A DNA stretch of 24,879 nt from Flavobacteriales bacterium UBA7878 (GCA_002501205.1 DLRW01000009.1:1-24879); one strand, 5' to 3'. Positions 1-8,279 are shown, numbered from the stretch's first letter. The notes: generated by a model not told the origin, from the sequence alone. Translations and numbers: made by a program.

Positions 1-296
1 AAAATGCGCTCCTGAATATAGGTAGAGCCATGACAGCTAATTTCGATTACATCTTCACCGGTGTAGGATTTTGGGCCTTTAAATAAACCCAGCATCACTT
101 CATCGATCAATTGTGCCCCGTCCATGAGGGAACCGAAAACCATTTTATAGCCCTCAGTATTTTCCAGCTTATGCTGGGCTGAAAAGGGCTTGTAGATCTT
201 ATTTAAAACAGTATAAGTTTCGGGTCCGCTTACCCTAATCATCGCAATGGCGCCCATTCCGGCAGCGGTAGAGAGGGCGCAGATGGTATCTTCCAT
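1..296 (-). CDS. mnmE: tRNA modification GTPase MnmE, N-terminal part (truncated by window edge)
   Basis: Reading the minus strand from about 296 to the left edge gives an uninterrupted frame starting MEDTICALSTAAG and continuing through IAMIRVSGPE, then SYTGEDVIEISCHGS. These are the conserved blocks of the MnmE/TrmE N-terminal tetrahydrofolate-binding domain. MnmE acts with MnmG to place the carboxymethylaminomethyl group on wobble uridine 34 of certain tRNAs, using a folate-derived one-carbon unit and GTP hydrolysis. Only about 98 residues are present; the helical and G domains lie beyond the left edge. An in-frame ATG also sits two codons upstream (300-302, giving MRMEDT). I prefer 296 because the promoter-like TACCTTTG ends only five bases before 302, and because family members usually begin just before DTI. 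The gene follows the multi-PAS sensor gene by a short gap on the same strand. Identification is secure; the exact start is not. Confidence 0.93.
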   Translation of the reverse strand, partial: MEDTICALSTAAGMGAIAMIRVSGPETYTVLNKIYKPFSAQHKLENTEGYKMVFGSLMDGAQLIDEVMLGLFKGPKSYTGEDVIEISCHGSTYIQERI

Positions 297-306
297 TCGC
301 ATGCTG

Positions 307-314
307 CAAAGGTA
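307..314 (-). promoter_or_regulatory. Bacteroidetes -7 promoter element (TACCTTTG) upstream of mnmE
   Basis: On the minus strand TACCTTTG matches the Bacteroidetes sigma-A -7 consensus TAnnTTTG exactly. Transcription would start close to the first ATG of mnmE, giving a leaderless or nearly leaderless message. No TTG is present at the usual 19-base spacing, so the -33 half is weak. The element also overlaps the stop codon region of the upstream sensor gene. The same octamer occurs in front of trkA. Confidence 0.5.
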
Positions 315-315
315 C

Positions 316-3300
316 CTACTGTAAATCTAATTTAATGCGCTCTGTTTTGGCCGTGATGTCCTTAATCACCTGATCCATTTCCTCAGAAGATTCGCGGATG
401 AATTGCAAAATTTCTTGGGTATCGGAATTTAGCTGATTACGGTTTTCTTCCTTCAATAGGGCAATCAAACCTAAAATTCGTGCTACCGGAGCTCGCATCA
501 CATGGGACTGCATCCAAGCTATATCCTTTAATTTTTGGTTTTGCTGCTCAATGGTTTCCAAATAATGGGTTCTTTCGGTTACATCCAGAGAATAACAGGC
601 TACACCGGTTATAACATGAGAATCATTGTAAATAGGGTAGAGGCTTATTGCAAAAATCTGATCACCATACAGAGATTGATCTTCAATTTGCACATTTACT
701 TGTTCTCCACTCAAAGCCCTTTCATACAGGGCTTTCCAGCGTTTTAAATGATCTTCTCCCAAGCCTTTGTCAAGGACTGAATCCCCAATTTCAAAGGCAT
801 GATCACTGCGATTTTGGAGGAATTGCAAATAACTTTTATTGGCACTGAGGAGACGGAAGCGCACGTTTATCGACCACATATGATCATCAGTACTATTAAT
901 GAGAGCTTCAGTATTCAAGCGCATCTGCTCCAGCTCTAATCGCTTCAATTCCAGTTCCGTTACATCCCAGTTTAAACCGACAATTCGCTTAGGTTCTCCC
1001 TTTTGATCGCGAATAACTTTGGAAATAGCGGCAATATGCTTGGTTTGATTTCCGGCTCGAATTCTGAAACGGAAGTTTACATCATCCAGGCCTTGCTCTA
1101 CAGAAGCTTGAAAGGATTTAGCCGTTTCATCCCGATCTTCCAGATGGATATAAGAAACCCAATCTTCAATTCTATTGTTGAATTTATCTGGACTGCGCTG
1201 ATAGAGCCGGAACATATTGTCGTCCCATTCCAATTGCGCATTATCGCCAAGGTGTAAATCCCAAATCCCTACGGTATTTGCTTTGGTAGCCAATTCGAAA
1301 CGCATGAGCAATTCTTTCAGCTCGGCCTTTTGACGGTGTTCTTCGGTAGTATCTCTTTCCAGGGCTACAAAGTGAGTTACTTCTCCCTGGTCATTAGGAA
1401 CCGGCACAATTGATATGCTTACATAATAGGCGATACCGTCTTTGGTGTAGTTAATGAGCTCCGTTTCTATGGGTTCATAATTTTTGATGCATTGGGCAAT
1501 TCGCTTAAGTTCCAGAGGATTGGTATCTGGGCCTTGTAGCATTTGGGGAGACTTCCCTTTAACTTCTTCAAAAGTATAACCGCTAATGCGTTCAAAGGCC
1601 TTATTAGCATAAACTATATAAGGGCCATCTCCGCCCAAATCTCGAGCATCCGTAATCAGAATACCTTCATTAGCATTGGTAACAGTGGACTCTAAGAGTA
1701 ATAATTGATTTTCTCTTTCCTTTCTTTCGGTTACATCAGTGCGGATGCCCACAATTTCCAGGGCTTTACCATTCTTATCGCGGCGTACAATTTTGGCCCG
1801 ATCTTCAAACCAGCGCCATTTATCATTCAGGCAGTAAAATCTGAAATCAAATTGATAGGTATCGATAGGCTTCTCAGACTTAGGAGAGACAAATTCAAGC
1901 ATTTTCAGAATATCTTCCTGAGACATCCTGGATGTTAATTCCTCTTCATGTATTGGCTTGCCTTTGCGATCTGGAGCCCCCATTAATTCGTATAATTTAG
2001 GGTCACCATCCAAACGACGTCTTTCTAAATCATAGTAGAAAATAGCGGAGCCAGCGGCTTTGAGTGCCTGGTTTAAGATCAATGCATTGTCCCGCAATTC
2101 ATTGCGGTATTCAATGAGCTCCATTACCGTACTGGCCTGATTACCCAATACTTCCAGCAATTGATCAGAATAATAATCCGGGGTACCATCCGGGAAGAAA
2201 ACAAAAGTGGTTCCCTTATAAGCATTATTATAGCTAATGCCAATGGCGATTAATTCGAAGTTAGGAAAAGCTTCAAAAACTGGATCCACCGTTTCCTTGG
2301 TTAAGAAGGGCAGGAGGTAGATTAAATCCTCGGTAATTTTAAAAACTTTGCCTTGTCGTAATCCATCAATAATGGGCATTACCGATGGGAATACCTGATT
2401 AGACCTGGCTGCATCATCCAAGAAAGTAAAGGCTTTTTGCAGTTTTGGCGGAATAATACAATGGTTCATGCGGTATTCCGATTCTAAACCGTTTTCGGTT
2501 ACGGCCCCGGAGCCTACCACGACCTTTTCATTAAACCACTGGTAAATGGATTCGGAAAGAGCATTGTAAACCTGATTGATTTCATTCAGGCGCAATAAAT
2601 CCGAACTGCTATTGGCTAAATCAATAAAGATTCGTTTTTGCTGGTATTCCTTTTTCTGGAGATGAATGATTTCAGTTACATCCCTTACAATTCCGCGTAG
2701 TCTGCTAATTTCTCCATCAGCATTGGTTTCAGAATGGATTTTACACTCCAACCAGCGTTCCTCACCATTTGGAGTGTGAAAAAGCCAGATGTTTTGAGTG
2801 CTTTCGCCCTGATAAAGTGCCAGTTTAAAGCTGTGGAAAATTTCGGAGCGATGATGGCGATCAAATCGGGCTAAGACCCTTCGATCCATCAATTTTAGAT
2901 CTTCCTCCAATCCTAGTATTTGCGGCATATTATTGGAACTGGTCAATTGATCTTCCTTGGGTAAATATTCCCAATCTGCCACCATGGCCATAGACTGAGC
3001 CTCTTCCAAGCGGATATTGGAAACTTTCAAGTCCTCTTTAGCCTGCTGTCTTTCGGTAATATCCTGAGAGAAAACATTGGCCCCCACAACATTTCCATTT
3101 TCGCTTAGGGTTGGATAAATACTTACCTGTAAATATTGGGGTAAGCCGCTAATCGGATGGTAATAATGATCCTGATAGCTATGGCTTTCGCCTTTAAATG
3201 CCTTGCTATAACGATCTTTCCAAAGGATAGAGGCTTCCTTTGGGAAACCGGGGATTTCTGTCATCAATTGACCAATTTTCAGGTCATGATTGAAGTGCTG

Positions 3301-4977
3301 AGCAAAATTGTTCCGAAAATTTGGGTTTAAGGTTAAGAGCCTGAAATCCCGATCCACTGACCAAATCTCATGTGGATTGGAGTTCAGAATATTGGCCAGG
3401 TTCTCCTGACTGGTTTTTAAGGCTTTCTCCGCTTCCTTTAATTCGGTAATATCTGTGCGTAGAGCGATAAATTCATAGACATCACCATTTTGATCTTTAC
3501 GTGGAATTATGGTGGTAGAAAGCCAATAGAGATGCCCGTCTTTATGCCGATTGCAAACATTGCCCTGCCATACATTGCCTTCCAAAACCGTATTCCACAA
3601 ATGGGCAAAATAGGCATCATCATGAACGCCCGAGTTTAATAAGCGGGTATTAGAGCCTATCAGCTCCTTCTTAGAGTAGCCACTGGTTTTACAGAAGTTA
3701 TCGTTGGCGAACTTTACCTTCCCATCTAAATCTGTAATCACCACCATATTGTGTTGATCAATCGCATATTGATGGGCTTTTAATTCTTCCAGCGCTTCTA
3801 AGTTCCTTTGATTTGAGCGCTTCAACATTTCGAAAGTCTCCAACTCATCGCTAATGTCGCGAGCGATCCCCTGAATAAAGTCAACCCAACCGGTCTCTTT
3901 ATTCTTTACCGGAATGAGGTACAGTTCATACTGCTTCACCTTCCCCGATTTATGAACCAATTCAAAAGGACTGAGCACTTTGTTTTCCCCTTTCTTCATG
4001 AAGTCCGGAAACTGAATCTTTGCAAATTCTGCTTTTGACTTTTCGGTAAGAAAGTGTTGGTAGGAGAGTTCTAGAACTTCCTCTTTGGTGTAGCCTAGAT
4101 GCTCGTAAACTTGCGGACATACATAATTGATGGCATTGAAATCCCGGGTGTAGAAAAACAAATCCGGAGCGCTTTCTACCAGGCTCCTAAACCTTTCCTT
4201 TTCCAATTCCAATTCCTGTCGCTGCTTTTCGACCTTTTCCAGGCTCACAATGATGCTCAACAGATATTCTGCTCCACGATATTGGTAGGTAGAGAAACTA
4301 ACATGACAGGGCAGTATTTGGCCGTCTAGCTTCTTAATGTGTAGCTCTACATCTCTTACCTCACCTCTTTCAGGAAGCTTGATTAAAACATTTTCTCTTT
4401 CTAATGAATCATTCCAAAGACCAATCTCCATAGGAGTTTTACCAATACAATCTTTAGGTTCATATCCAAAAACTTCGGTAAAGGAGTGATTAACACTAAC
4501 AATATGGGCATTACTTCTTCGCGTAATCACCATACTTTCAGGTATTACCTTTAGAAGGGTTTGATGCTGTTGCTCACTGAGCTCAAGCTTTCGGATTAAG
4601 TTTAATTGTCGCTCACAAAAAAGTATGGCTTTTTCCATTTCAAAAGCCATATTCTCAGACTTTAGCAAATAATTGCTTGCTCCAGCCTCTAAAATTTGGG
4701 GGAGTTTATTCATTTGAGCATTAGAGCCCAAAGCGATAATTGGAATTTTAGGGAATGATTTGTGAAACACAGCTAATTCATTGAGCTGGTCTTCATTGAT
4801 CAAAATGAGTTGGTAGTCTTCTGAAATGTTGAGACTTAAAGCTTTCTGAACACTAGTTATAAAACTTAAATCACATTGGATTTGGCGGAATTCAGCGAAA
4901 ACCGATTTAAGTAAATCCTGGTCTTCTTTCTGATTATCAATACAAAGGACTTGAATGTTTGAGTTGATTTGAGTCAT
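316..4977 (-). CDS. Multi-PAS/GAF sensor protein with degenerate receiver and a histidine dimerisation domain but no kinase ATPase domain
   Basis: This 1553-residue protein has no signal peptide or membrane segment and is probably cytoplasmic. By eye the order is: receiver-like fold at about 8-122; PAS domains at about 134-248, 262-380, 405-515, 525-645 and 655-772; a GAF-like region at 780-960; PAS domains at 968-1085, 1095-1212, 1225-1342 and 1352-1470; and a HisKA-like helical hairpin at 1480-1553. PAS/PAC ends are marked by repeated D-(I/V)-T-E motifs. The receiver has Asn61 where the phosphoacceptor Asp is expected and IDNQ instead of the acidic pair; Lys106 is kept. The C-terminal domain has an H-box around His1492 (SHVMRAP), but the protein stops about 60 residues later, without N, G1 or G2 boxes. 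Bacteroidetes encode many PAS proteins with this ending. It cannot autophosphorylate by itself; partner and ligand are unknown. It is followed closely by mnmE on the same strand. Confidence 0.88.
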   Translation of the reverse strand: MTQINSNIQVLCIDNQKEDQDLLKSVFAEFRQIQCDLSFITSVQKALSLNISEDYQLILINEDQLNELAVFHKSFPKIPIIALGSNAQMNKLPQILEAGASNYLLKSENMAFEMEKAILFCERQLNLIRKLELSEQQHQTLLKVIPESMVITRRSNAHIVSVNHSFTEVFGYEPKDCIGKTPMEIGLWNDSLERENVLIKLPERGEVRDVELHIKKLDGQILPCHVSFSTYQYRGAEYLLSIIVSLEKVEKQRQELELEKERFRSLVESAPDLFFYTRDFNAINYVCPQVYEHLGYTKEEVLELSYQHFLTEKSKAEFAKIQFPDFMKKGENKVLSPFELVHKSGKVKQYELYLIPVKNKETGWVDFIQGIARDISDELETFEMLKRSNQRNLEALEELKAHQYAIDQHNMVVITDLDGKVKFANDNFCKTSGYSKKELIGSNTRLLNSGVHDDAYFAHLWNTVLEGNVWQGNVCNRHKDGHLYWLSTTIIPRKDQNGDVYEFIALRTDITELKEAEKALKTSQENLANILNSNPHEIWSVDRDFRLLTLNPNFRNNFAQHFNHDLKIGQLMTEIPGFPKEASILWKDRYSKAFKGESHSYQDHYYHPISGLPQYLQVSIYPTLSENGNVVGANVFSQDITERQQAKEDLKVSNIRLEEAQSMAMVADWEYLPKEDQLTSSNNMPQILGLEEDLKLMDRRVLARFDRHHRSEIFHSFKLALYQGESTQNIWLFHTPNGEERWLECKIHSETNADGEISRLRGIVRDVTEIIHLQKKEYQQKRIFIDLANSSSDLLRLNEINQVYNALSESIYQWFNEKVVVGSGAVTENGLESEYRMNHCIIPPKLQKAFTFLDDAARSNQVFPSVMPIIDGLRQGKVFKITEDLIYLLPFLTKETVDPVFEAFPNFELIAIGISYNNAYKGTTFVFFPDGTPDYYSDQLLEVLGNQASTVMELIEYRNELRDNALILNQALKAAGSAIFYYDLERRRLDGDPKLYELMGAPDRKGKPIHEEELTSRMSQEDILKMLEFVSPKSEKPIDTYQFDFRFYCLNDKWRWFEDRAKIVRRDKNGKALEIVGIRTDVTERKERENQLLLLESTVTNANEGILITDARDLGGDGPYIVYANKAFERISGYTFEEVKGKSPQMLQGPDTNPLELKRIAQCIKNYEPIETELINYTKDGIAYYVSISIVPVPNDQGEVTHFVALERDTTEEHRQKAELKELLMRFELATKANTVGIWDLHLGDNAQLEWDDNMFRLYQRSPDKFNNRIEDWVSYIHLEDRDETAKSFQASVEQGLDDVNFRFRIRAGNQTKHIAAISKVIRDQKGEPKRIVGLNWDVTELELKRLELEQMRLNTEALINSTDDHMWSINVRFRLLSANKSYLQFLQNRSDHAFEIGDSVLDKGLGEDHLKRWKALYERALSGEQVNVQIEDQSLYGDQIFAISLYPIYNDSHVITGVACYSLDVTERTHYLETIEQQNQKLKDIAWMQSHVMRAPVARILGLIALLKEENRNQLNSDTQEILQFIRESSEEMDQVIKDITAKTERIKLDLQ

Positions 4978-5334
4978 TTGCTCAGTCTGGTCTTTTCTTT
5001 AAAAAAAATCCAAGGAAGCAGGAGAGTTCCAGTATAACTTGAGCACACTGAATGCTATTTGAATTTGCTAAATCAATTTACAATTTTTTTGGTCTCTTTC
5101 AGACTAATTGGTGTTGAGCGGATTGAAATTGGATATCAATGCTAGCTTTAATTGTATGGCTTGTATCCTTGTTCGGGCTCAAGGTCCAGGCCCGTGATTT
5201 TGACACTGGATTTCTCGTTTAAATTGTGAGTTATAGAGCTCATAAAAAATAGGCTTTTGTGCAATTAAACTCTAAATACGCCACGGTAATTCAGCAGATA
5301 GGCTGTAATTTAGCCTTGTAATTTTAGACTAGCC
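4978..5334. other. Divergent intergenic spacer between the PAS sensor gene and accC
   Basis: These 357 bases hold the start regions of two divergent genes. On the plus strand TAGCCTTG at 5311-5318 is one mismatch from the Bacteroidetes -7 consensus and lies at a suitable distance from the accC ATG, but there is no TTG at the usual -33 spacing, so this is a weak candidate. CGGGC (5174-5178) and GCCCG (5190-5194) could form a 5-bp stem with an 11-base loop; it lacks a T-tract and is not a convincing terminator. A 27-codon plus-strand reading frame (5139-5222) with a hydrophobic start is described under findings. I see no tRNA, riboswitch or repeat here. Confidence 0.6.
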
Positions 5335-6819
5335 ATGAATAAGATACTTGTTGCCAATCGCGGCGAAATCGCTTTGCGAATTATGAAGTCGGCCCGGGAA
5401 ATGGGCATTCAAACCGTTGCGGTATACTCCGAAGCAGATCGTAATTCTCCCCATGTGAAATATGCCGATGAAGCGGTATACCTGGGGCCTCCACCATCAG
5501 CACAATCTTATTTATTGGGCGATAAAATTATTGCAGCCTGTAAGGAATTGGGCGTTGATGCTATTCACCCTGGATATGGATTCCTTAGTGAAAACGGGGA
5601 ATTCGCTCAAGCGGTGGAAGATGCCGGTTTGATTTTTATTGGCCCTAAAGCCCACTCTATGAAGGTGATGGGGGATAAGCTAGCAGCAAAGGAAGCGGCC
5701 CGTGAATTTGATATTCCCTTAGTACCAGGTACGGAGGGCGCTATTGACGATCCCAAAGAAGCGATTGCAATTTGCCGCGAGATTGGTTTCCCGGTTTTAA
5801 TCAAAGCTTCTGCCGGCGGTGGCGGTAAAGGGATGCGGGTAGTGGAACGCGAAGAAGAGCTGGAAGAGCAAATTCACAGTGCGATCTCTGAGGCTAAGAG
5901 TGCCTTTGGTAATGGCGCTGTGTTTATTGAGAAATACGTAGGCTCACCTCGTCACATTGAGGTGCAGGTACTTTGTGATAGTCACGGTAACCGCGTGCAT
6001 TTATTTGAAAGAGAATGCTCAGTGCAACGTCGACATCAAAAAGTGATTGAGGAAGCACCATCGGCAATTCTTAGTGATGAATTGAGAGCGGAGATGGGGA
6101 AAAAAGCGGTTGATGTAGCTCGCTCTTGCGATTACCTTGGGGCTGGAACAGTAGAGTTTATTATGGATGAAGACCATAATTTCTACTTCATGGAAATGAA
6201 TACTCGTTTGCAAGTAGAGCATCCGGTAACTGAAATGATTACCGGTGTGGATTTGGTAAAAGAACAAATTCGCGTAGCACGCGGTGAAGAATTAAGCTTT
6301 AAGCAAGAAGACCTTAAAATTCACGGTCATTCTATTGAGGTGCGTGTTTATGCTGAGAATGCACGTGAGAACTTCATGCCTGATATCGGAAACCTAAGAG
6401 TTTACCAGCGTCCTCATGGTGTAGGAGTAAGGGTAGATGATGGTTTTGAAGAAGGAATGGATATTCCGATCTATTACGATCCAATGATCTCAAAATTGGT
6501 GACTTACGGTAAGGATCGTGAGGAAGCTCGTTTGAGAATGATTCGCGCAATAGATGATTATAAGATTGTAGGTTTGCATACTACCATGGAGTTTGCTCGT
6601 TTTGTAATGAAACACGAAGCTTTTATCAGCGGCAATTTTGATACGCATTTCGTGAATAAGCATTTCAAACCTGAGTACCTCGATCAAAGTCAGCATGCCG
6701 ATGGTGATATCGCTGGTATGATCGTTGCAAAAATGATGGGAGACCAGTCTAAGCAGAATGAATTAGCCGATGCTAATGGTTCTGCCGCTCGCAGTAATTG
6801 GAAGATAAAACGCCTATGA
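5335..6819 (+). CDS. accC: Biotin carboxylase subunit of an acyl-CoA (acetyl/propionyl-CoA) carboxylase
   Basis: The product is 494 residues and has the three-part biotin carboxylase architecture. It has the N-terminal nucleotide-binding fold starting NKILVANRGEIA. The ATP-grasp domain carries the glycine-rich loop GGGGKG at 161-166, ERECSVQRRHQK around 226-236 and MEMNTRLQVEHPVTE around 286-300, which holds metal- and bicarbonate-binding residues. The C-terminal domain contains IYYDPMISKL. It would carboxylate biotin on a carrier protein using ATP and bicarbonate. The length and the Lys/Arg-rich tail after about residue 450 resemble the Bacteroidetes form that works with a separate biotinyl protein and a carboxyltransferase, rather than the roughly 450-residue accB-linked form, so propionyl-CoA or acetyl-CoA specificity is open. 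No biotin attachment motif (AMKM) is present and no partner gene is nearby. Its stop overlaps the next start by ATGA. Confidence 0.9.
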   Translation: MNKILVANRGEIALRIMKSAREMGIQTVAVYSEADRNSPHVKYADEAVYLGPPPSAQSYLLGDKIIAACKELGVDAIHPGYGFLSENGEFAQAVEDAGLIFIGPKAHSMKVMGDKLAAKEAAREFDIPLVPGTEGAIDDPKEAIAICREIGFPVLIKASAGGGGKGMRVVEREEELEEQIHSAISEAKSAFGNGAVFIEKYVGSPRHIEVQVLCDSHGNRVHLFERECSVQRRHQKVIEEAPSAILSDELRAEMGKKAVDVARSCDYLGAGTVEFIMDEDHNFYFMEMNTRLQVEHPVTEMITGVDLVKEQIRVARGEELSFKQEDLKIHGHSIEVRVYAENARENFMPDIGNLRVYQRPHGVGVRVDDGFEEGMDIPIYYDPMISKLVTYGKDREEARLRMIRAIDDYKIVGLHTTMEFARFVMKHEAFISGNFDTHFVNKHFKPEYLDQSQHADGDIAGMIVAKMMGDQSKQNELADANGSAARSNWKIKRL

Positions 6820-7496
6820 CAAAGCGCCTTCAGGTAATTTTCATAATCAGCCTATTGCAAATTGGAGGTCTTTGGGCCCAACCGATTAAAACGGGATCGA
6901 GCCTGAAGGATAGCATTGTGCAATATGCCGCCATGAATCGTACGGATATCATGGATGCTATTATTGTAGATGGAGATACCATACCCATTATGGTATTGGA
7001 TGAAGTTTTGTTGGTCGATAAGCCCAGTTTTGATTCTAAAGAGGCGCGCAAACGCTATTACATCCTAAAACGTAAAGTGATGAAGGTTTATCCTTATGCG
7101 GTGATTGCAGGCAATAAACTGGATAGCTTAAATCTAACTTTAGAAGGAAAGAATCGTTGGCAGCGCAAGCGTTTGATCAAAGAATTCCAAGAATACCTTC
7201 GTCAGGATTTTGAGGAAGAGATTGTTAAGCTTACCCATAGCGAAGGGCAAATCTTATCTAAATTGGTGTCTCGCGAAACAGGAATGTCTACCTATGATTT
7301 AATTTCAGATTACCGCAGCGGCTGGAATGCCTTTTGGTGGAATACGGTGGCCTATTTCAATCATATGGATTTAAAGACGCCCTACCAGCCTGAAGAGGTG
7401 GAAGAGGATAAATTGATTGAGAATATTCTGCAAAGAGCTTTTGCTCAAGGACAATTAAGTGAGCGGGTGCCAATTACCAGTCTTGAAGCCGATTAG
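6816..7496 (+). CDS. DUF4294 family secreted or periplasmic protein
   Basis: I take the start at 6816, not the upstream in-frame ATG at 6798, because MTKRLQVIFIISLLQIGGLWAQ is a clear signal peptide directly from that Met and the ATG overlaps the accC stop as ATGA, implying translational coupling. The 226-residue product carries blocks typical of the Bacteroidetes DUF4294 family: YYILKRKVMKVYPYA, then KLTHSEGQILSKLVSRETG, YRSGWNAFWWNTVAYF and LKTPYQP followed by an acidic EEVEEDKLIENIL. The function of DUF4294 is unknown. The signal peptide suggests a location outside the cytoplasm. Why it is coupled to a cytosolic carboxylase subunit is not clear. Its TAG stop overlaps the stop of the convergent gene downstream. 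Confidence 0.85.
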   Translation: MTKRLQVIFIISLLQIGGLWAQPIKTGSSLKDSIVQYAAMNRTDIMDAIIVDGDTIPIMVLDEVLLVDKPSFDSKEARKRYYILKRKVMKVYPYAVIAGNKLDSLNLTLEGKNRWQRKRLIKEFQEYLRQDFEEEIVKLTHSEGQILSKLVSRETGMSTYDLISDYRSGWNAFWWNTVAYFNHMDLKTPYQPEEVEEDKLIENILQRAFAQGQLSERVPITSLEAD

Positions 7497-8239
7497 GGTA
7501 TTGGAATTAATCCTTTACTTAAAGCGATTGCCAGTAAAATCCCGAGGCTAAAAGTGTAAATAACAGCACTTATCAGTGAGATAAGAATTCCCTCGCCAAA
7601 AGCCCGGATCCAGCTTTTACCTAATAGGTCTTTATAAAACCAGATATAGTATATCAGAGCTATAATGATATAGAGTAATCCGGTGATATCATTACCAATT
7701 ACAAACTCCAGCAGCATAATCACAGAAAAGACATTGATCAGGCTGGTGTAAAAGCTATTGAATACGATATGCTCAGCGAAATTCAAATCACGTTTAAGAT
7801 TAAAGAGCCAGGAGAAAAAGCTTATCACAGGAATGTAAAACCATAGAAACAGGTTGAAATATTCACTGAATAGCTTATAAACCATGGCCGCCGATTTATC
7901 CGAATCTGTAATAGCATTTTCAGCCCCTGCTTGGGCATTTTGATTTACGCCATAATTAAAGCCTTTTTCAAAGTCTGAAGCCACCTCACTGCTTTGAAAT
8001 AAGAGGAGCAGAATAGCGGTGCTAAGAATCAATAATCGAAAAGGAGAGGTGTATTTCAGTCGCCCTTCCTGCAAATAACTTCGGATAGAGGCTCCCGGGC
8101 GAATAAGTAATTCTTTTAGGGTAAACAGAATGCCGTATTCCAGGTTAAAGGCGTCCAAAATGGAACTGCCCATATTGCGAAAGCTATAGCGTCGAACCTG
8201 CCGCTCTTGCTTTACCAGAAATTTAGGGGTCTGAGACAT
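7493..8239 (-). CDS. DUF3667-like integral membrane protein
   Basis: The 248-residue product begins with a basic cytoplasmic stretch, followed by a block resembling the DUF3667 core (LEYGILFTLKELLIRPG, then SIRSYLQEGRLKYTSPFR). It then has about five hydrophobic segments: LLILSTAILLLLF, LFLWFYIPVISFFSWLF, VFSVIMLLEFVIG, LLYIIIALIYYIWFY and a final one near the C-terminus. Many DUF3667 members start with a cysteine-rich zinc-ribbon-like segment; this one has none, so it is either a short version or a neighbouring family. Function is unknown. It follows the thioesterase gene on the same strand after about 40 bases that include a possible promoter of its own, and its TAA stop overlaps the TAG stop of the convergent DUF4294 gene. 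Confidence 0.72.
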   Translation of the reverse strand: MSQTPKFLVKQERQVRRYSFRNMGSSILDAFNLEYGILFTLKELLIRPGASIRSYLQEGRLKYTSPFRLLILSTAILLLLFQSSEVASDFEKGFNYGVNQNAQAGAENAITDSDKSAAMVYKLFSEYFNLFLWFYIPVISFFSWLFNLKRDLNFAEHIVFNSFYTSLINVFSVIMLLEFVIGNDITGLLYIIIALIYYIWFYKDLLGKSWIRAFGEGILISLISAVIYTFSLGILLAIALSKGLIPIP

Positions 8240-8258
8240 CGGTACGGATTAGGGTACC

Positions 8259-8266
8259 CAAATATA
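8259..8266 (-). promoter_or_regulatory. Possible -7 promoter element (TATATTTG) before the DUF3667-like gene
   Basis: On the minus strand TATATTTG matches TAnnTTTG exactly and lies 19 bases before the ATG at 8239. No TTG is seen at about 19 bases further upstream, so only half of the promoter is supported. The palindrome GGGTACCC (8252-8259) directly overlaps its downstream end. Confidence 0.35.
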
Positions 8267-8279
8267 GCAGAATACTAAA

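Noticed and set aside
316..320. PAS sensor as a frameshifted kinase that lost its ATPase domain
   Set aside because: mnmE starts about 20 bases after the stop, and no HATPase motifs appear in any frame downstream, so the end looks natural.
535..4329. Several 60-85 residue plus-strand frames antisense to the PAS sensor gene
   Set aside because: They lie wholly inside a well-supported gene on the other strand, have no family-like motifs or ribosome sites, and read as frame shadows.
5174..5194. CGGGC-N11-GCCCG stem as a terminator
   Set aside because: The stem is only 5 bp with a long loop and no T-tract on either side, and no gene ends nearby.
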